From: DATFES01 sp035457725
GTDB taxonomy: Bacteria; Pseudomonadota; Alphaproteobacteria; CACIAM-22H2
Assembly (NCBI GenBank): GCA_035457725.1
Contig: DATIBC010000097.1
Location: 25,790 to 89,789 of the forward strand
Reading direction: 5' to 3'
Length of the DNA stretch: 64,000 nucleotides
Every line of letters starts with the position of its first letter. The first letter of the stretch is position 1. The position numbers and the translations under genes were made by a program. Shown piece by piece: positions 49,269-57,691 of the stretch. The notes under the pieces were generated by a model. That model was given only the letters and a program-made list of their open reading frames with translations, was not told where the DNA came from and did no database searches.

Positions 49269-50491
49269 CGTGCCGTCACCGTTGCGTCGAGAACTCGGAA
49301 AAACCGGGCGCGGGATCGCAGCCCAGCGAAAAATTCTTCGTCGGCGCCCGACAGCCATGCCTGGACGCCGAGCGACGCGATCTCGTCGTAGAGCGCGGCG
49401 CGCCTGGCGCCGTCGAGATGCGCCGCCGCCTCGTCGAGCAGAAGCAACGGCGGCTTGCCCCGCTCGCGGGCGATCTCGCGCGCCAATCCGAGGACGATCG
49501 ACAGCAGCAGCGCTTTCTGCTCGCCGGTCGAGCACTCCCGAGCCGGCGTGCCTCGGGCGCCGAACCGGACATCGAGATCCGAGCGATGCGGTCCGACGAT
49601 CGTACTCCCTTCGAGCGCATCGCGAGACCGCGTGGCGGAAAGCGCGGCGCGTAGCCGCTCCTCGGCGGCGAGCGCCGGACCCTCGGCGAGCCACGCATCG
49701 AGCTCACCGGCGAGGGCGAGCCTCGCCTGCGGAAACGGCCCGAGTCCTTGCGCGCAAGCCCGGTCGAGCCGCGCGGCCGTCTCGACGCGGGCGGCGGCGA
49801 TGGCGACGCCATGCGCCGCCATCCCCTCTTCGATCGCGTCAAGCCATGCTGGATCGCCGCGTCCCTCGGCGAGCAGCCGCGCCCGCTCACGCATACGATG
49901 CTCGTATGCGGCGAGACGGCCTGCCTGCGCCGGATCGAAGGCGTAGACCAAGCGATCGAGAAAGCGCCGCCGCTCCGACGCCGAATCGTCGAACAGCCGG
50001 TCCATGTCGGGGGTCAGCCAAACGACGCTGAGCTTGTGCGCAAGCTCCGCCTGCGAGTTTCCAGGCGCGCCGTCGATCCGCACCACGCGGCGTGGCGATT
50101 CGCCGTCATCGTCGCCCGCGTCGCGGCCAGTGCCGATGGCAAGCGGCCCTTCGGCGGTGTTCAGTACCGCCGCCACCGCCCAACGTCCCGCGGTCGTCCC
50201 GTCGTGCGTCCGACGATCGGGATCGGCCAGCCGCGCGCGGCGCAGGCCTCGCCCTGGCGAAAGGAACGATAGCGCCTCGAGCAAATTGGTTTTGCCGGCG
50301 CCGTTAGGGCCGGTGAGCACGATCGGCCCCGGACCCACCTCGAGCCGCAATTGGGCGTAGCACCGGAAATTCGTCAGCGACAGACGCGTGACCGACAGGT
50401 CGGCGGAGAATGCGCCGCCGCGCGTTCTAGCATCGGTCGCCGCGCCCGCAAGCGCGCCTGCAAATGCGGGCGTTGCCGAAGATCTCGTCAT
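49265..50491 (-). CDS. recF: DNA replication and repair protein RecF
   Basis: A 408-residue SMC-like ATPase that helps load RecA at gaps with RecOR. Walker A GPNGAGKTNLLEALSFLSPG is near residue 65. Signature region STGEQKALLLSIVLGL and Walker B LLLLDEAAAHLD are in the C-terminal half. The ATG at 50491 begins MTRSSATPAFAG; the first ~30 residues are low-complexity Ala-rich and may instead be untranslated if a later start is used. It overlaps gyrB by four bases and follows dnaN after 44 bases. Confidence 0.95.
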   Translation of the reverse strand: MTRSSATPAFAGALAGAATDARTRGGAFSADLSVTRLSLTNFRCYAQLRLEVGPGPIVLTGPNGAGKTNLLEALSFLSPGRGLRRARLADPDRRTHDGTTAGRWAVAAVLNTAEGPLAIGTGRDAGDDDGESPRRVVRIDGAPGNSQAELAHKLSVVWLTPDMDRLFDDSASERRRFLDRLVYAFDPAQAGRLAAYEHRMRERARLLAEGRGDPAWLDAIEEGMAAHGVAIAAARVETAARLDRACAQGLGPFPQARLALAGELDAWLAEGPALAAEERLRAALSATRSRDALEGSTIVGPHRSDLDVRFGARGTPARECSTGEQKALLLSIVLGLAREIARERGKPPLLLLDEAAAHLDGARRAALYDEIASLGVQAWLSGADEEFFAGLRSRARFFRVLDATVTAR

Positions 50492-50535
50492 GCCGTTCGG
50501 CACTTGGCGGTATTCCGAGTCCACGCCCGCGCTTT

Positions 50536-51654
50536 TCAAACGCGCATCGGCATGAGGACGTAAAGCGCGCTCGGGTCGCTTGCGTCCTGGACCACCGTCG
50601 GCGAGGCGGCGTCCGCCATCATGAATTTCGCCCCGTCGCCCTCGATCTGCTCGGCGATGTCGAGCAGATAGCGCGAGTTGAAGCCGATCTCGATCGCCGG
50701 CGAGGAATAGCGGACCTCGATCTCCTCGGTGGCGCTGCCGGCGTCGGGACTTGTCGCCGACACCGTGAGCTGGTTCTTGGCCACCGCAAGCTTGACCGCG
50801 CGCGACTTCTCGGTGGCGATCGTCGCCACGCGATCGACGGCGGCGGCGAAGTCTTTGCAATTCACCTCCATAACCTTGTCGTTGCCGCTGGGAATGACGC
50901 GCTCGTAATCGGGGAAAGTCCCGTCGATCAGCTTCGAGGTCAGCACCGCGTCGTCGAAGGCGAAGCGCGCGCGCGTATCGGAGAGCGCTACCGTCGCTGA
51001 ACCTTGCGTTTCCTCGATCAATTTCCGCACTTCCATGACCGTCTTGCGCGGCACGATGACGCCAGGAATGTTCTCGGCTCCGGCCGGAAGCGGCATCTCG
51101 ACGCGGGCAAGCCGATGGCCATCGGTGGCGACGGCGCGCAATACCTTGACGCCGGAGGATTGCGCCGCATGAAGATAGATGCCGTTGAGGTAGTAGCGGG
51201 TTTCTTCGGTCGAAATGGCGAACCGCGTGCGGTCGATGAGCGTGCGAAGCTCGACTGCCGCGAGCTCGAAGTTATGCGGCATCTCGCCGCCGGCCATCTT
51301 CGGGAAATCCTCGGCCGGTAGCGCAGCCAGCGTGAACGCGGAGCGGCCGGCGCGCAGGCCGAGCTGCCCTTTGTCGCCACCGCCTTCGAGGCTGATCTGG
51401 CTGCCGTCGGGCAGCTTGCGCACGATATCGTAGAGCGTGTGCGCCGGAACCGTGGTGGCGCCGCTCTTGCCCACCTCGGCCGGCACGCTTTCGACGATCG
51501 CCAGATCCATGTCGGTCGCGGTAAGCGACACCTTTCCCTTCGTCGCCTCGATCAGCACGTTGGCAAGAATCGGGATCGTGTTGCGTCGTTCGACCACGCT
51601 TTGCACATGGCTCAAGCCCTTGAGGAGCGCGGAACGTTCGATGGTGATTTTCAT
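50536..51654 (-). CDS. dnaN: DNA polymerase III sliding clamp (beta subunit)
   Basis: 372 residues in three repeated clamp domains. The N terminus MKITIERSALLKGLSHVQSV and the C terminus ending ALYVLMPMRV are typical of the family. It forms a dimeric ring that tethers polymerase to DNA. Its promoter region at 51802-51856 lies inside the 248-base gap after pcp, which indicates transcription independent of dnaA. Downstream recF and gyrB are likely read from the same transcript. Confidence 0.97.
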   Translation of the reverse strand: MKITIERSALLKGLSHVQSVVERRNTIPILANVLIEATKGKVSLTATDMDLAIVESVPAEVGKSGATTVPAHTLYDIVRKLPDGSQISLEGGGDKGQLGLRAGRSAFTLAALPAEDFPKMAGGEMPHNFELAAVELRTLIDRTRFAISTEETRYYLNGIYLHAAQSSGVKVLRAVATDGHRLARVEMPLPAGAENIPGVIVPRKTVMEVRKLIEETQGSATVALSDTRARFAFDDAVLTSKLIDGTFPDYERVIPSGNDKVMEVNCKDFAAAVDRVATIATEKSRAVKLAVAKNQLTVSATSPDAGSATEEIEVRYSSPAIEIGFNSRYLLDIAEQIEGDGAKFMMADAASPTVVQDASDPSALYVLMPMRV

Positions 51655-51801
51655 GGCGCGATTGATCGCCCCGCGTCCGTTGGTGATTTACGTTCGAGCG
51701 CCGCCTGGGGGCGCACGACGGCGTGCCTTTCAAGGCTTTGCGCCGTCCCCGCAACGCCCCCCGCCGGACGCTTCACGATCGGGGCTTTTGACAGGGTCGC
51801 C

Positions 51802-51856
51802 AGTATAACAAAAGCGCTTGAAATCGAAAGACTTTCGCGTTTTTCAACGGTTGAAA
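51802..51856 (-). promoter_or_regulatory. dnaN promoter with two palindromes
   Basis: On the minus strand the -10 is TATACT (51807 to 51802). A weak -35 (TTTCGA) lies 16 bases upstream. Two palindromes sit at and beyond the -35: CGAAAG-A-CTTTCG (51825-51837) and the perfect TTTCAAC-G-GTTGAAA (51842-51856). The leader to the dnaN ATG is about 140 bases. Confidence 0.5.
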
Positions 51857-51902
51857 TCCGGGCCATAAATCAAGCTCTTGGCGCGAGCTCCAGAGGGGCC
51901 AA

Positions 51903-52565
51903 TCAGGCGGCCCCTTGCACTGTCTCTGCGATGATGATTTCGACCGCCCGGCGCTGCGTCAGGTACTCCATCGAAGCGAATTTTGCCGGGTCCTCGGGTC
52001 GTGGCGTTTCGGCCAAGCGGCGCGCAACCTCGGCGCGAAGATGCGGTAAGTGGACAAAACCCGCCGAAATGTCGCTCTTTGTTCCGGCGAGAATTTCGTA
52101 CATGGCGACATTGCAGAGGTAAAGCCCAGCCGAGTCCGACAGACGCGCCGGGATGCCCTTGGCGACAAGCGCCGCGTGGATTCGCTCGATCGGCAGCCGC
52201 GTCGGCCGGGAGGGCGGTCCATTCGGATCGATGGGCTCGCCGTCCAGCATCACCCCGGCATTGTCGGGGATGCGGAACTCGGCGCGATTGGTCGCTTGGC
52301 GTTCAAGCCGGATCACGGGTTCGCCGGCGGCAAGACCGAGGCCGATCACCGCGCGCGGGCGGATCTCGGCGAGGAGATCGGCGATGCGCCGCCCGAGCCC
52401 CTGCATGACCACCGGCAGAACCCGCCCCAGGACCTTGGCGCCGGCGATGGTCCGCCCGTCGAGTCGCTTGGCGATCTCCGACGACGGGTTGAGCTCATGG
52501 CCGCCGAACGGCTCGAAGCCCGTCAACAGCACCGGGCCGCTTTTGGCGCTCAGTCGTCGCGTCAT
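51903..52565 (-). CDS. pcp: Pyroglutamyl-peptidase I
   Basis: A 220-residue C15 cysteine peptidase that removes N-terminal pyroglutamate from peptides. The catalytic triad is visible as E88 (VIRLERQATN), C151 (GLYLCNVAMYE) and H172 (AGFVHLPH). The N-terminal LLTGFEPFGGHELNPSSEIA is the family signature. ATG at 52565; a TTG three codons earlier is possible. Its location between dnaA and dnaN, a place normally without unrelated genes, is unusual. Confidence 0.92.
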   Translation of the reverse strand: MTRRLSAKSGPVLLTGFEPFGGHELNPSSEIAKRLDGRTIAGAKVLGRVLPVVMQGLGRRIADLLAEIRPRAVIGLGLAAGEPVIRLERQATNRAEFRIPDNAGVMLDGEPIDPNGPPSRPTRLPIERIHAALVAKGIPARLSDSAGLYLCNVAMYEILAGTKSDISAGFVHLPHLRAEVARRLAETPRPEDPAKFASMEYLTQRRAVEIIIAETVQGAA

Positions 52566-52696
52566 CGTCGGCAAGCTATCGCCTCGCCGTGCGGTCGTCC
52601 ATCCGCTCGGCCAAATGGCATGGCGCGATCGCCGTCGGCGCTAGCGGGTCGATGGAAATATCGTAGGTCGACCGATCGCCGCGGCCGGTCGTGCGC

Positions 52697-54109
52697 TCAA
52701 GCGTCGAGCATGCGGCGCAGCAGCTCGATATCCTCGGCGAAACTGTTGTCGCTGCTCCGCAATTCCTCGATCTTTCGCACCGCGTGCATGACCGTGGTAT
52801 GGTCGCGGCCGCCAAATTTTCGACCGATCTCGGGCAGCGAGCGCGAGGTGAGCTGCTTGGCGAGATACATCGCCACTTGGCGTGGCCGCGCCACGGCGCG
52901 GGCGCGGCGCGGCGAATGCATGTCGGCGAGCCGGATCGAATAATGCTCGGCGACGCGCTTTTGGATTTCTTCGATCGTCACCCGGCGGTCGTTGGCGCGC
53001 AGCAGGTCGTGCAAGACTTCTTGTGACGTTTCGAGGGTCACCGGCCGGCCGACCAAGGTGGAATGGGCGGCGATGCGGTTGAGCGCGCCCTCCAGCTCGC
53101 GAACGTTCGACGTGATCTTGTGGGCGAGGAACTCGAGCACCTTCGAAGGCACGGTGGCGCCGAACTGTTCTGCCTTGCTCTGCAGAATGCCCAGGCGAAG
53201 TTCATACGTCGTCGGATGGATGTCGGCGACCAGGCCCCAGCCGAGACGCGAGCGAACGCGGTCCTCGAGACCCTCGAGGTCCGAAGGACTCTTGTCGGCC
53301 GACAGCACGATCTGCCGGTTCTGGTCGATGAGGGCGTTGAAGGTATGGAAAAATTCTTCCTGGGTCGAATCCTTGCCGCTAATGAACTGCACGTCGTCGA
53401 TCATTAGGACGTCGACCGAGCGGAACTGCTCCTTGAACGCCATCGTGTCCTTGAAACGCAGAGCACGAATGAACTGATACATGAACTTCTCGGCCGACAA
53501 ATAAATGACCCGCCGGTTGGGGTGCTTCTTGCGGATGTGCCAGGCGATCGCGTGCATCAAATGCGTCTTGCCGAGGCCGACGCCGCCATAGAGGAACAGG
53601 GGGTTGAAGGGAACTTTGGCCTCGTCGGCGACGCGCCGCGCCGCGGCGACGGCGAATTCGTTTGGTTTCCCGACGATGAAACTATCGAAGGTGAACCGCG
53701 AGTCGAGCGGCGCACCGAAATCGTCGTCGTTCTGTGCCGCCAGAGGAGGCGCGCCATCGAACGCGCCGGGAGCCCGGCTCGGACGCACCAATACTGGATG
53801 CGGCGCGCCATCGACGCGCGCCGGAGTCGTGATTGCCGTTTGGACTATGACGTCGACGCCGGCGATCGCTTTGTTCTCGGCCTGCCACAGCGCGCGGATG
53901 CGATCGGCATAATGGGTGCGGACCCAATCGCGCATGAACCGGGTCGGCACCGCCAACCGTATCTCGCCGTCCACCACAGAAAGCAAGGTCAGGGGCTTCA
54001 GCCAGCTCTTGAACGCGGCCTCGCCGACTTCGCTCTTGAGGCGTGCGCGCACGCGGACCCACTGGGCATCGAGCGCGGAGTCGACCGGCGGCCGGGAGTC
54101 ATGGCGCAT
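52697..54109 (-). CDS. dnaA: Chromosomal replication initiator protein DnaA
   Basis: 470 residues. Domain I (VRARLKSEVGEAAFKSWLKP) binds helicase/partners; a Pro/Ala-rich domain II linker covers about 95-135; the AAA+ domain III has Walker A G175-G-V-G-L-G-K-T182 and Walker B VDVLMIDDVQFI; domain IV ends with the DNA-box-reading GGRDHTTVMHAV. The ATG at 54109 (MRHDSRPPVD) has AGGAG ten bases upstream, lying inside the last codons of the rhodanese gene eight bases away, so translation of the two is probably coupled. Confidence 0.98.
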   Translation of the reverse strand: MRHDSRPPVDSALDAQWVRVRARLKSEVGEAAFKSWLKPLTLLSVVDGEIRLAVPTRFMRDWVRTHYADRIRALWQAENKAIAGVDVIVQTAITTPARVDGAPHPVLVRPSRAPGAFDGAPPLAAQNDDDFGAPLDSRFTFDSFIVGKPNEFAVAAARRVADEAKVPFNPLFLYGGVGLGKTHLMHAIAWHIRKKHPNRRVIYLSAEKFMYQFIRALRFKDTMAFKEQFRSVDVLMIDDVQFISGKDSTQEEFFHTFNALIDQNRQIVLSADKSPSDLEGLEDRVRSRLGWGLVADIHPTTYELRLGILQSKAEQFGATVPSKVLEFLAHKITSNVRELEGALNRIAAHSTLVGRPVTLETSQEVLHDLLRANDRRVTIEEIQKRVAEHYSIRLADMHSPRRARAVARPRQVAMYLAKQLTSRSLPEIGRKFGGRDHTTVMHAVRKIEELRSSDNSFAEDIELLRRMLDA

Positions 54110-54116
54110 CGCCGCG

Positions 54117-54596
54117 TTACTCCTGGCTCCAAGGTAGTCCGTCGTGCTTCCAGCCCGCCACCGTGCCGCGATGGCCGGAGGCGTCTTGGGGCCCCTCGAA
54201 TCCACCGGCGAGGTTGTAGCATCGTCTGAACCCGCGCTCAGTCATTGCGATCGCCGCGGCGCGTGAGCGTCCGCCCGACCGGCACAAAAAAACGACTGGG
54301 ACGTCGGGCGACACGCCGGCCCGCACGAGTTCATCGGCGAACGCCGGATTTTGCCCCATCGCAGGCCACGCTTGCCACTCGACCAGCACCAATTTCTTGC
54401 CCAGCGACGATAGATCAGGCACGCCGACGAAGTTCCATTCGGCGCGTGTTCGACAATCGACCAGCACGGCAGTTCGCTCGTTCGCAAGCAGTGCCCAGGC
54501 ATCGCGGGGAGGAACGTCGCCGGCGTACATTTTGTTGGGCGGGCTTGCGGCGCTCTTTTTTGCTCCCGCCTTCACGTTTGCCCCAGCCTCGGCCAT
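54117..54596 (-). CDS. Rhodanese-like domain protein
   Basis: A 159-residue single-domain sulfurtransferase-like protein. After a charged N terminus (about 22 residues) comes the rhodanese fold: AVLVDCRTRAEWNFVGVPDL, then the active-site loop VVFLCRSGGRSRAAA with the catalytic Cys, and GFRRCYNLAGGFEG. The expected role is transfer of persulfide sulfur or redox sensing; acceptor unknown. Its end is eight bases from the dnaA start, and its last codons supply the dnaA ribosome site. Confidence 0.88.
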   Translation of the reverse strand: MAEAGANVKAGAKKSAASPPNKMYAGDVPPRDAWALLANERTAVLVDCRTRAEWNFVGVPDLSSLGKKLVLVEWQAWPAMGQNPAFADELVRAGVSPDVPVVFLCRSGGRSRAAAIAMTERGFRRCYNLAGGFEGPQDASGHRGTVAGWKHDGLPWSQE

Positions 54597-55135
54597 CAAC
54601 TGGGCCCCCCTCGATTGCTTCGTCGCGTCACGCGGCGGCGTCTTGCGTTCGGTGCCGACCTAACATCGCCTCGCGGTCGGCTCCGATCTCGACGTCCCTG
54701 CCCGCTGGCGGGCTCTGGTTTCTCCCACTCGCTCGCGCGTCGCTTGCCGTTCGACGATTACGAACCTGTCGGTTCGAAACGAACCGTGTCGCGCGAATCG
54801 CGGAATTTGAGCTTCGGAATGCCGACCGAAGTTTTTCTTCTACGCTCTCCCGTCGGTCAACACGCGGACGACTGTAATCGCCGTCCGATGCGCGTGCAAC
54901 AATGTCGTAGGGTCGATGATGATTTTTTTTCGATCGCATGTCGATCGGGGAACGCCGCGCTTCATAAACTCCTCGACGTTCGAACATCAACAAACGGATT
55001 CATCGCGTATATTCGCGGATGGCGGTACTAATCGTTCGCGCGCGGCAAAAAATTCGCGGTGTCGAAGCGTCTACGTCGATGCACCCGCGCATATCGCAAC
55101 ATGTTGTGGGCCGCGCAACGGGCGCGGCAAGCGCG
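54597..55135. other. Long noncoding gap upstream of rhodanese-dnaA
   Basis: 539 bases without a convincing gene. The ORFs present are Arg-rich shadows with no ribosome sites. It contains a hairpin CGAACC-TGTC-GGTTCG (54761-54776), a T8 run (54923-54930) followed by CGATCG-CATGT-CGATCG, and a possible minus-strand TTGACC with a poor -10 (GAAAAA). I searched by eye for TTATCCACA-type DnaA boxes on both strands and saw none closer than partial matches, so it is not called as oriC. It probably holds the promoter for rhodanese-dnaA. Confidence 0.5.
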
Positions 55136-55399
55136 TCAGGCGAGCGCCTTGATCCGCGCCGAAAGGCGCGAGATTTTTCGCGCCACAGTATTCTTATGTA
55201 TGACGCCCCGGCCGATGCCGCGCATCAATTCAGGCTGCGCCGCCTTCAATGCCGCCCGCGCGGCGGACTTGTCGCCCGCGGCGATCGCCGCTTCTACCCT
55301 CTTTTCAAAGGTCTTGATGCGCGAGACGCGGGCGCGGTTGACCGCGGCGCGGCGTCGCGCTTGACGCGCTTGTTTCTCGGCCGATTTCGTGGTCGCCAT
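55136..55399 (-). CDS. rpsT: 30S ribosomal protein S20
   Basis: 87 residues, strongly basic, all-helical, with the classic start MATTKSAEKQARQARRRAAV and a C terminus GVIHKNTVARKISRLSARIK. Binds 16S rRNA in the 30S subunit. Located upstream of dnaA as in most alphaproteobacteria. A good promoter is visible 44 bases upstream of the start codon. No anticodon or structure suggesting leader autoregulation was recognised. Confidence 0.97.
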   Translation of the reverse strand: MATTKSAEKQARQARRRAAVNRARVSRIKTFEKRVEAAIAAGDKSAARAALKAAQPELMRGIGRGVIHKNTVARKISRLSARIKALA

Positions 55400-55442
55400 T
55401 CTGGTTCGTCCGGGATCTCAGGGTCGGATTTGGGGAGGGCGG

Positions 55443-55472
55443 GTTATAGCCTCGCCGGACGCGCCGCGTCAA
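55443..55472 (-). promoter_or_regulatory. rpsT promoter
   Basis: Minus strand: -35 TTGACG (55472 to 55467), 18-base spacer, -10 TATAAC (55448 to 55443). Transcription would start near 55436, giving a leader of about 37 bases. Confidence 0.65.
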
Positions 55473-55517
55473 CACGCCGAAAACGTCGCCCACGGGCGCG
55501 CCGCCGGCCCTGAAAAT

Positions 55518-56294
55518 TCAGCGATTTTTGAATTGAGGCTGACGCTTCTCGACGAACGCCGTCATGCCTTCCTTCTGGTCCTCAGTGGCAAAGGTCGAAT
55601 GAAATACGCGTCGCTCGAAACGGACGCCCTCCGACAGCGTCGTTTCGTACGCGCGATTGACCGATTCCTTGACCAGCATGGTCACTGGCAGCGATTTTTC
55701 GGCTATCGACTGGGCGGTTCGAATCGCCTCGTCGACCAGCTCTCCCCCCGGAATGATGCGGCTCACGAGACCGGCGCGTTCCGCTTCGGCAGCATCCATC
55801 ATCCGCCCGGTCAGGCACATTTCCATCGCTTTCGATTTGCCGACGAATCTCGTCAAGCGCTGCGTGCCGCCCGCCCCGGGCATGGTGCCGAGATTGATCT
55901 CGGGCTGTCCGAACTTCGCGGTCTCGGCGGCGAGAATGAAATCGCACATCATCGCCACTTCGCAGCCGCCGCCGAGCGCGTAGCCGGCCACCGCCGCAAT
56001 GATCGGCTTGCGGCAGGTCGTAACGCGCTCCCATCCCCGCGTTATGAAATCGGCGAGATAAACGTCCATGTAAGTCTTGTCTGTCATCTCCTTGATATCG
56101 GCGCCGGCGGCAAACGCCTTGTCGCTTCCGGTGACGACGATCGCGCCGACGCCGGCGTCGGCTTCGAAGGCGTCGAGGGCCTGTGCGAGTTCCGCTACGA
56201 GCGCAGCCGACAGCGCGTTGAGCGCCTTGGGGCGATTGAGCGTGATGAGGCCGACGCGACCGCGCTTCTCGACCAAAATGTTTTGATAGGCCAT
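55518..56294 (-). CDS. Enoyl-CoA hydratase
   Basis: A 258-residue crotonase-family enzyme hydrating 2-enoyl-CoA in beta-oxidation. The N terminus is MAYQNILVEKRGRVGLITLN. Oxyanion-hole segments are FAAGADIKEM and ALGGGCEVAMMCD; the two catalytic glutamates fit QPEINLGTMPGAGGTQRLTR. The C terminus EGMTAFVEKRQPQFKNR is typical of short-chain hydratases. An 88-residue in-frame extension is a shadow of the next gene. This gene is a regular neighbour of rpsT/mutM in alphaproteobacteria. Confidence 0.93.
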   Translation of the reverse strand: MAYQNILVEKRGRVGLITLNRPKALNALSAALVAELAQALDAFEADAGVGAIVVTGSDKAFAAGADIKEMTDKTYMDVYLADFITRGWERVTTCRKPIIAAVAGYALGGGCEVAMMCDFILAAETAKFGQPEINLGTMPGAGGTQRLTRFVGKSKAMEMCLTGRMMDAAEAERAGLVSRIIPGGELVDEAIRTAQSIAEKSLPVTMLVKESVNRAYETTLSEGVRFERRVFHSTFATEDQKEGMTAFVEKRQPQFKNR

Positions 56295-56355
56295 TGGTGG
56301 GCTCCGCAGGAGATGTCTTGGTACCGTCGATCGTTCCGGGGTGCCGTAGTCCCTC

Positions 56356-56769
56356 TCACCCCGGCGACAGAAAGAATCGTACGACGACCCTGCCGCGACC
56401 TGCGCCGGCTCCGGGCGGCGGGCGGTCGGGAAAATCGAGCTTGAGCTGCTCGCCTTCGCGGCGAAACGCGTTGGTTCCGGCCGGCTGCCAGCCGAGCTGC
56501 GGCAAGGTGCGGCGGTAAAATTCGCTGATCGCCGCGCGCGTCGCGGTTCCGGCGGCATAAGCCTCGACGATTCGGCCGGCTGGGGAGTCGAAGGCGACGC
56601 TGCTCTCCGGCATCGAAGTTAGCCCCGGCATCAGCGGTAGATCGTCGATCCCGGCCACGAATCCGTCGGCGGCAAGTGGCGGCGAGGCAAACGGACCGGC
56701 CAAGGAGCCCGCGACAACCATCCACGCGATCGCCAGCAGTGAGATCAGAGGGCGTCGGGCCCGCACCAT
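56356..56769 (-). CDS. Secreted hypothetical protein downstream of mutM
   Basis: 137 residues from the ATG at 56769. A long signal sequence or membrane anchor (LISLLAIAWMVVAGSLAGPF) precedes a small domain with DLPLMPGLTSMPESSVAFD, then RRTLPQLGWQPAGTNAFRRE and a C-terminal RVVVRFFLSPG. No known enzyme motif. It starts 16 bases after the mutM stop, so the two form an operon. Similar small proteins often accompany mutM/ech in alphaproteobacteria, as I recall, but the role is unknown. Confidence 0.75.
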   Translation of the reverse strand: MVRARRPLISLLAIAWMVVAGSLAGPFASPPLAADGFVAGIDDLPLMPGLTSMPESSVAFDSPAGRIVEAYAAGTATRAAISEFYRRTLPQLGWQPAGTNAFRREGEQLKLDFPDRPPPGAGAGRGRVVVRFFLSPG

Positions 56770-56785
56770 GGCGACGGCTCTTACC

Positions 56786-57643
56786 TTATCGTTGCCGCTT
56801 TGCACAATAGAAAGTCGAGCGGCCCCCCTGCACGAGGCGGCGTATCCGGCCGCCCGGCGCGACGCCGTTGCAGTCACAGCCGGGACACCTCGCCCCCTCG
56901 CGGTCATAGACCGCCCATTGCTCCTGGAACCAGCCGACTTCGCCCGATGCCTGGACATAGTCGCGGGCCGACGATCCGCCGGCGGCGATTGCGCTTTCCA
57001 GTACCTGCTTGACCGCGGCGACCAGGCGCTCGGCGCGTTCGCCGCGGATCGTCCCGGCCCGCCGGCGGGGCGAGATACCGGCGCGAAAGAGGGCCTCGCA
57101 CGCATAGATATTGCCGATCCCGGCGACCAGCCGCTGGTCGAGAAGCGCCGGCTTGATCGGGCCACGCCGGCCGGCGAGCGCCGCCTCGAGCGCTCCGGCG
57201 GTGAAGGCGTCGGATAACGGTTCCGGCCCCAACGCCGAAAACCGTGTATTGCGGGCCAACCCTTGGGGCGAGAGCAGGTCGATCAGTCCGAAACGACGCG
57301 GATCGCTGAAGCGCAAAAGCGCTCCATCGTCGAGACGAAACTCGACATGATCGTGCGGTCCGGCGGCGCTGTCTCCGTGCGCCAGCAGAACGAACCGCCC
57401 GGACATGCCGAGATGCACGATCATCAACTCTTCGGGGCCCGGGCCGGCGGCAAGCCGGATCATGATGTATTTGGCCCGGCGCTCGACGCCGGCGACTCGG
57501 CGACCGGTAACGCGGCGCTTGAAATTGCGCGGCAGCGGCTCGCGCAGATCGGCGCGGCGCTGCTCAACTCGCACGATGCGCCGGCCAACGATATGCGCGC
57601 GCAGACCGCGGACCACGGTTTCGACTTCGGGAAGTTCCGGCAT
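56786..57643 (-). CDS. mutM: Formamidopyrimidine-DNA glycosylase
   Basis: A 285-residue base-excision-repair enzyme that removes 8-oxoguanine and cleaves the abasic site. N-terminal MPELPEVETVVRGL carries the Pro nucleophile and Glu; the helix-two-turn-helix region is LVAGIGNIYACEALFRAGIS. The C-terminal zinc finger is unusual: C253-x2-C256-D-C258, then C280-x2-R283 (TFYCAKRQR), so the normal fourth Cys is Arg while an extra Cys stands at 258. It is divergent from ubiE with only 48 bases between. Confidence 0.95.
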   Translation of the reverse strand: MPELPEVETVVRGLRAHIVGRRIVRVEQRRADLREPLPRNFKRRVTGRRVAGVERRAKYIMIRLAAGPGPEELMIVHLGMSGRFVLLAHGDSAAGPHDHVEFRLDDGALLRFSDPRRFGLIDLLSPQGLARNTRFSALGPEPLSDAFTAGALEAALAGRRGPIKPALLDQRLVAGIGNIYACEALFRAGISPRRRAGTIRGERAERLVAAVKQVLESAIAAGGSSARDYVQASGEVGWFQEQWAVYDREGARCPGCDCNGVAPGGRIRRLVQGGRSTFYCAKRQR

Positions 57644-57691
57644 GGGCGGGCAACCTAGCCCAAAGCGGCGGCCCGCGCTATGTTGCCCGTC

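Noticed and set aside
54923..54947. Terminator made by the T8 run and CGATCG hairpin
   Set aside because: On the plus strand the T-run precedes the hairpin, and on the minus strand the hairpin is followed by A residues, so neither direction gives a terminator.
54628..54993. 121-residue minus-strand ORF in the gap before rhodanese-dnaA
   Set aside because: Arg/Ser-rich, no ribosome site, no hydrophobic core pattern; more likely noncoding.
54597..55135. oriC
   Set aside because: Gene context invites it, but no group of DnaA boxes or clear AT-rich unwinding element was seen; only scattered partial matches.
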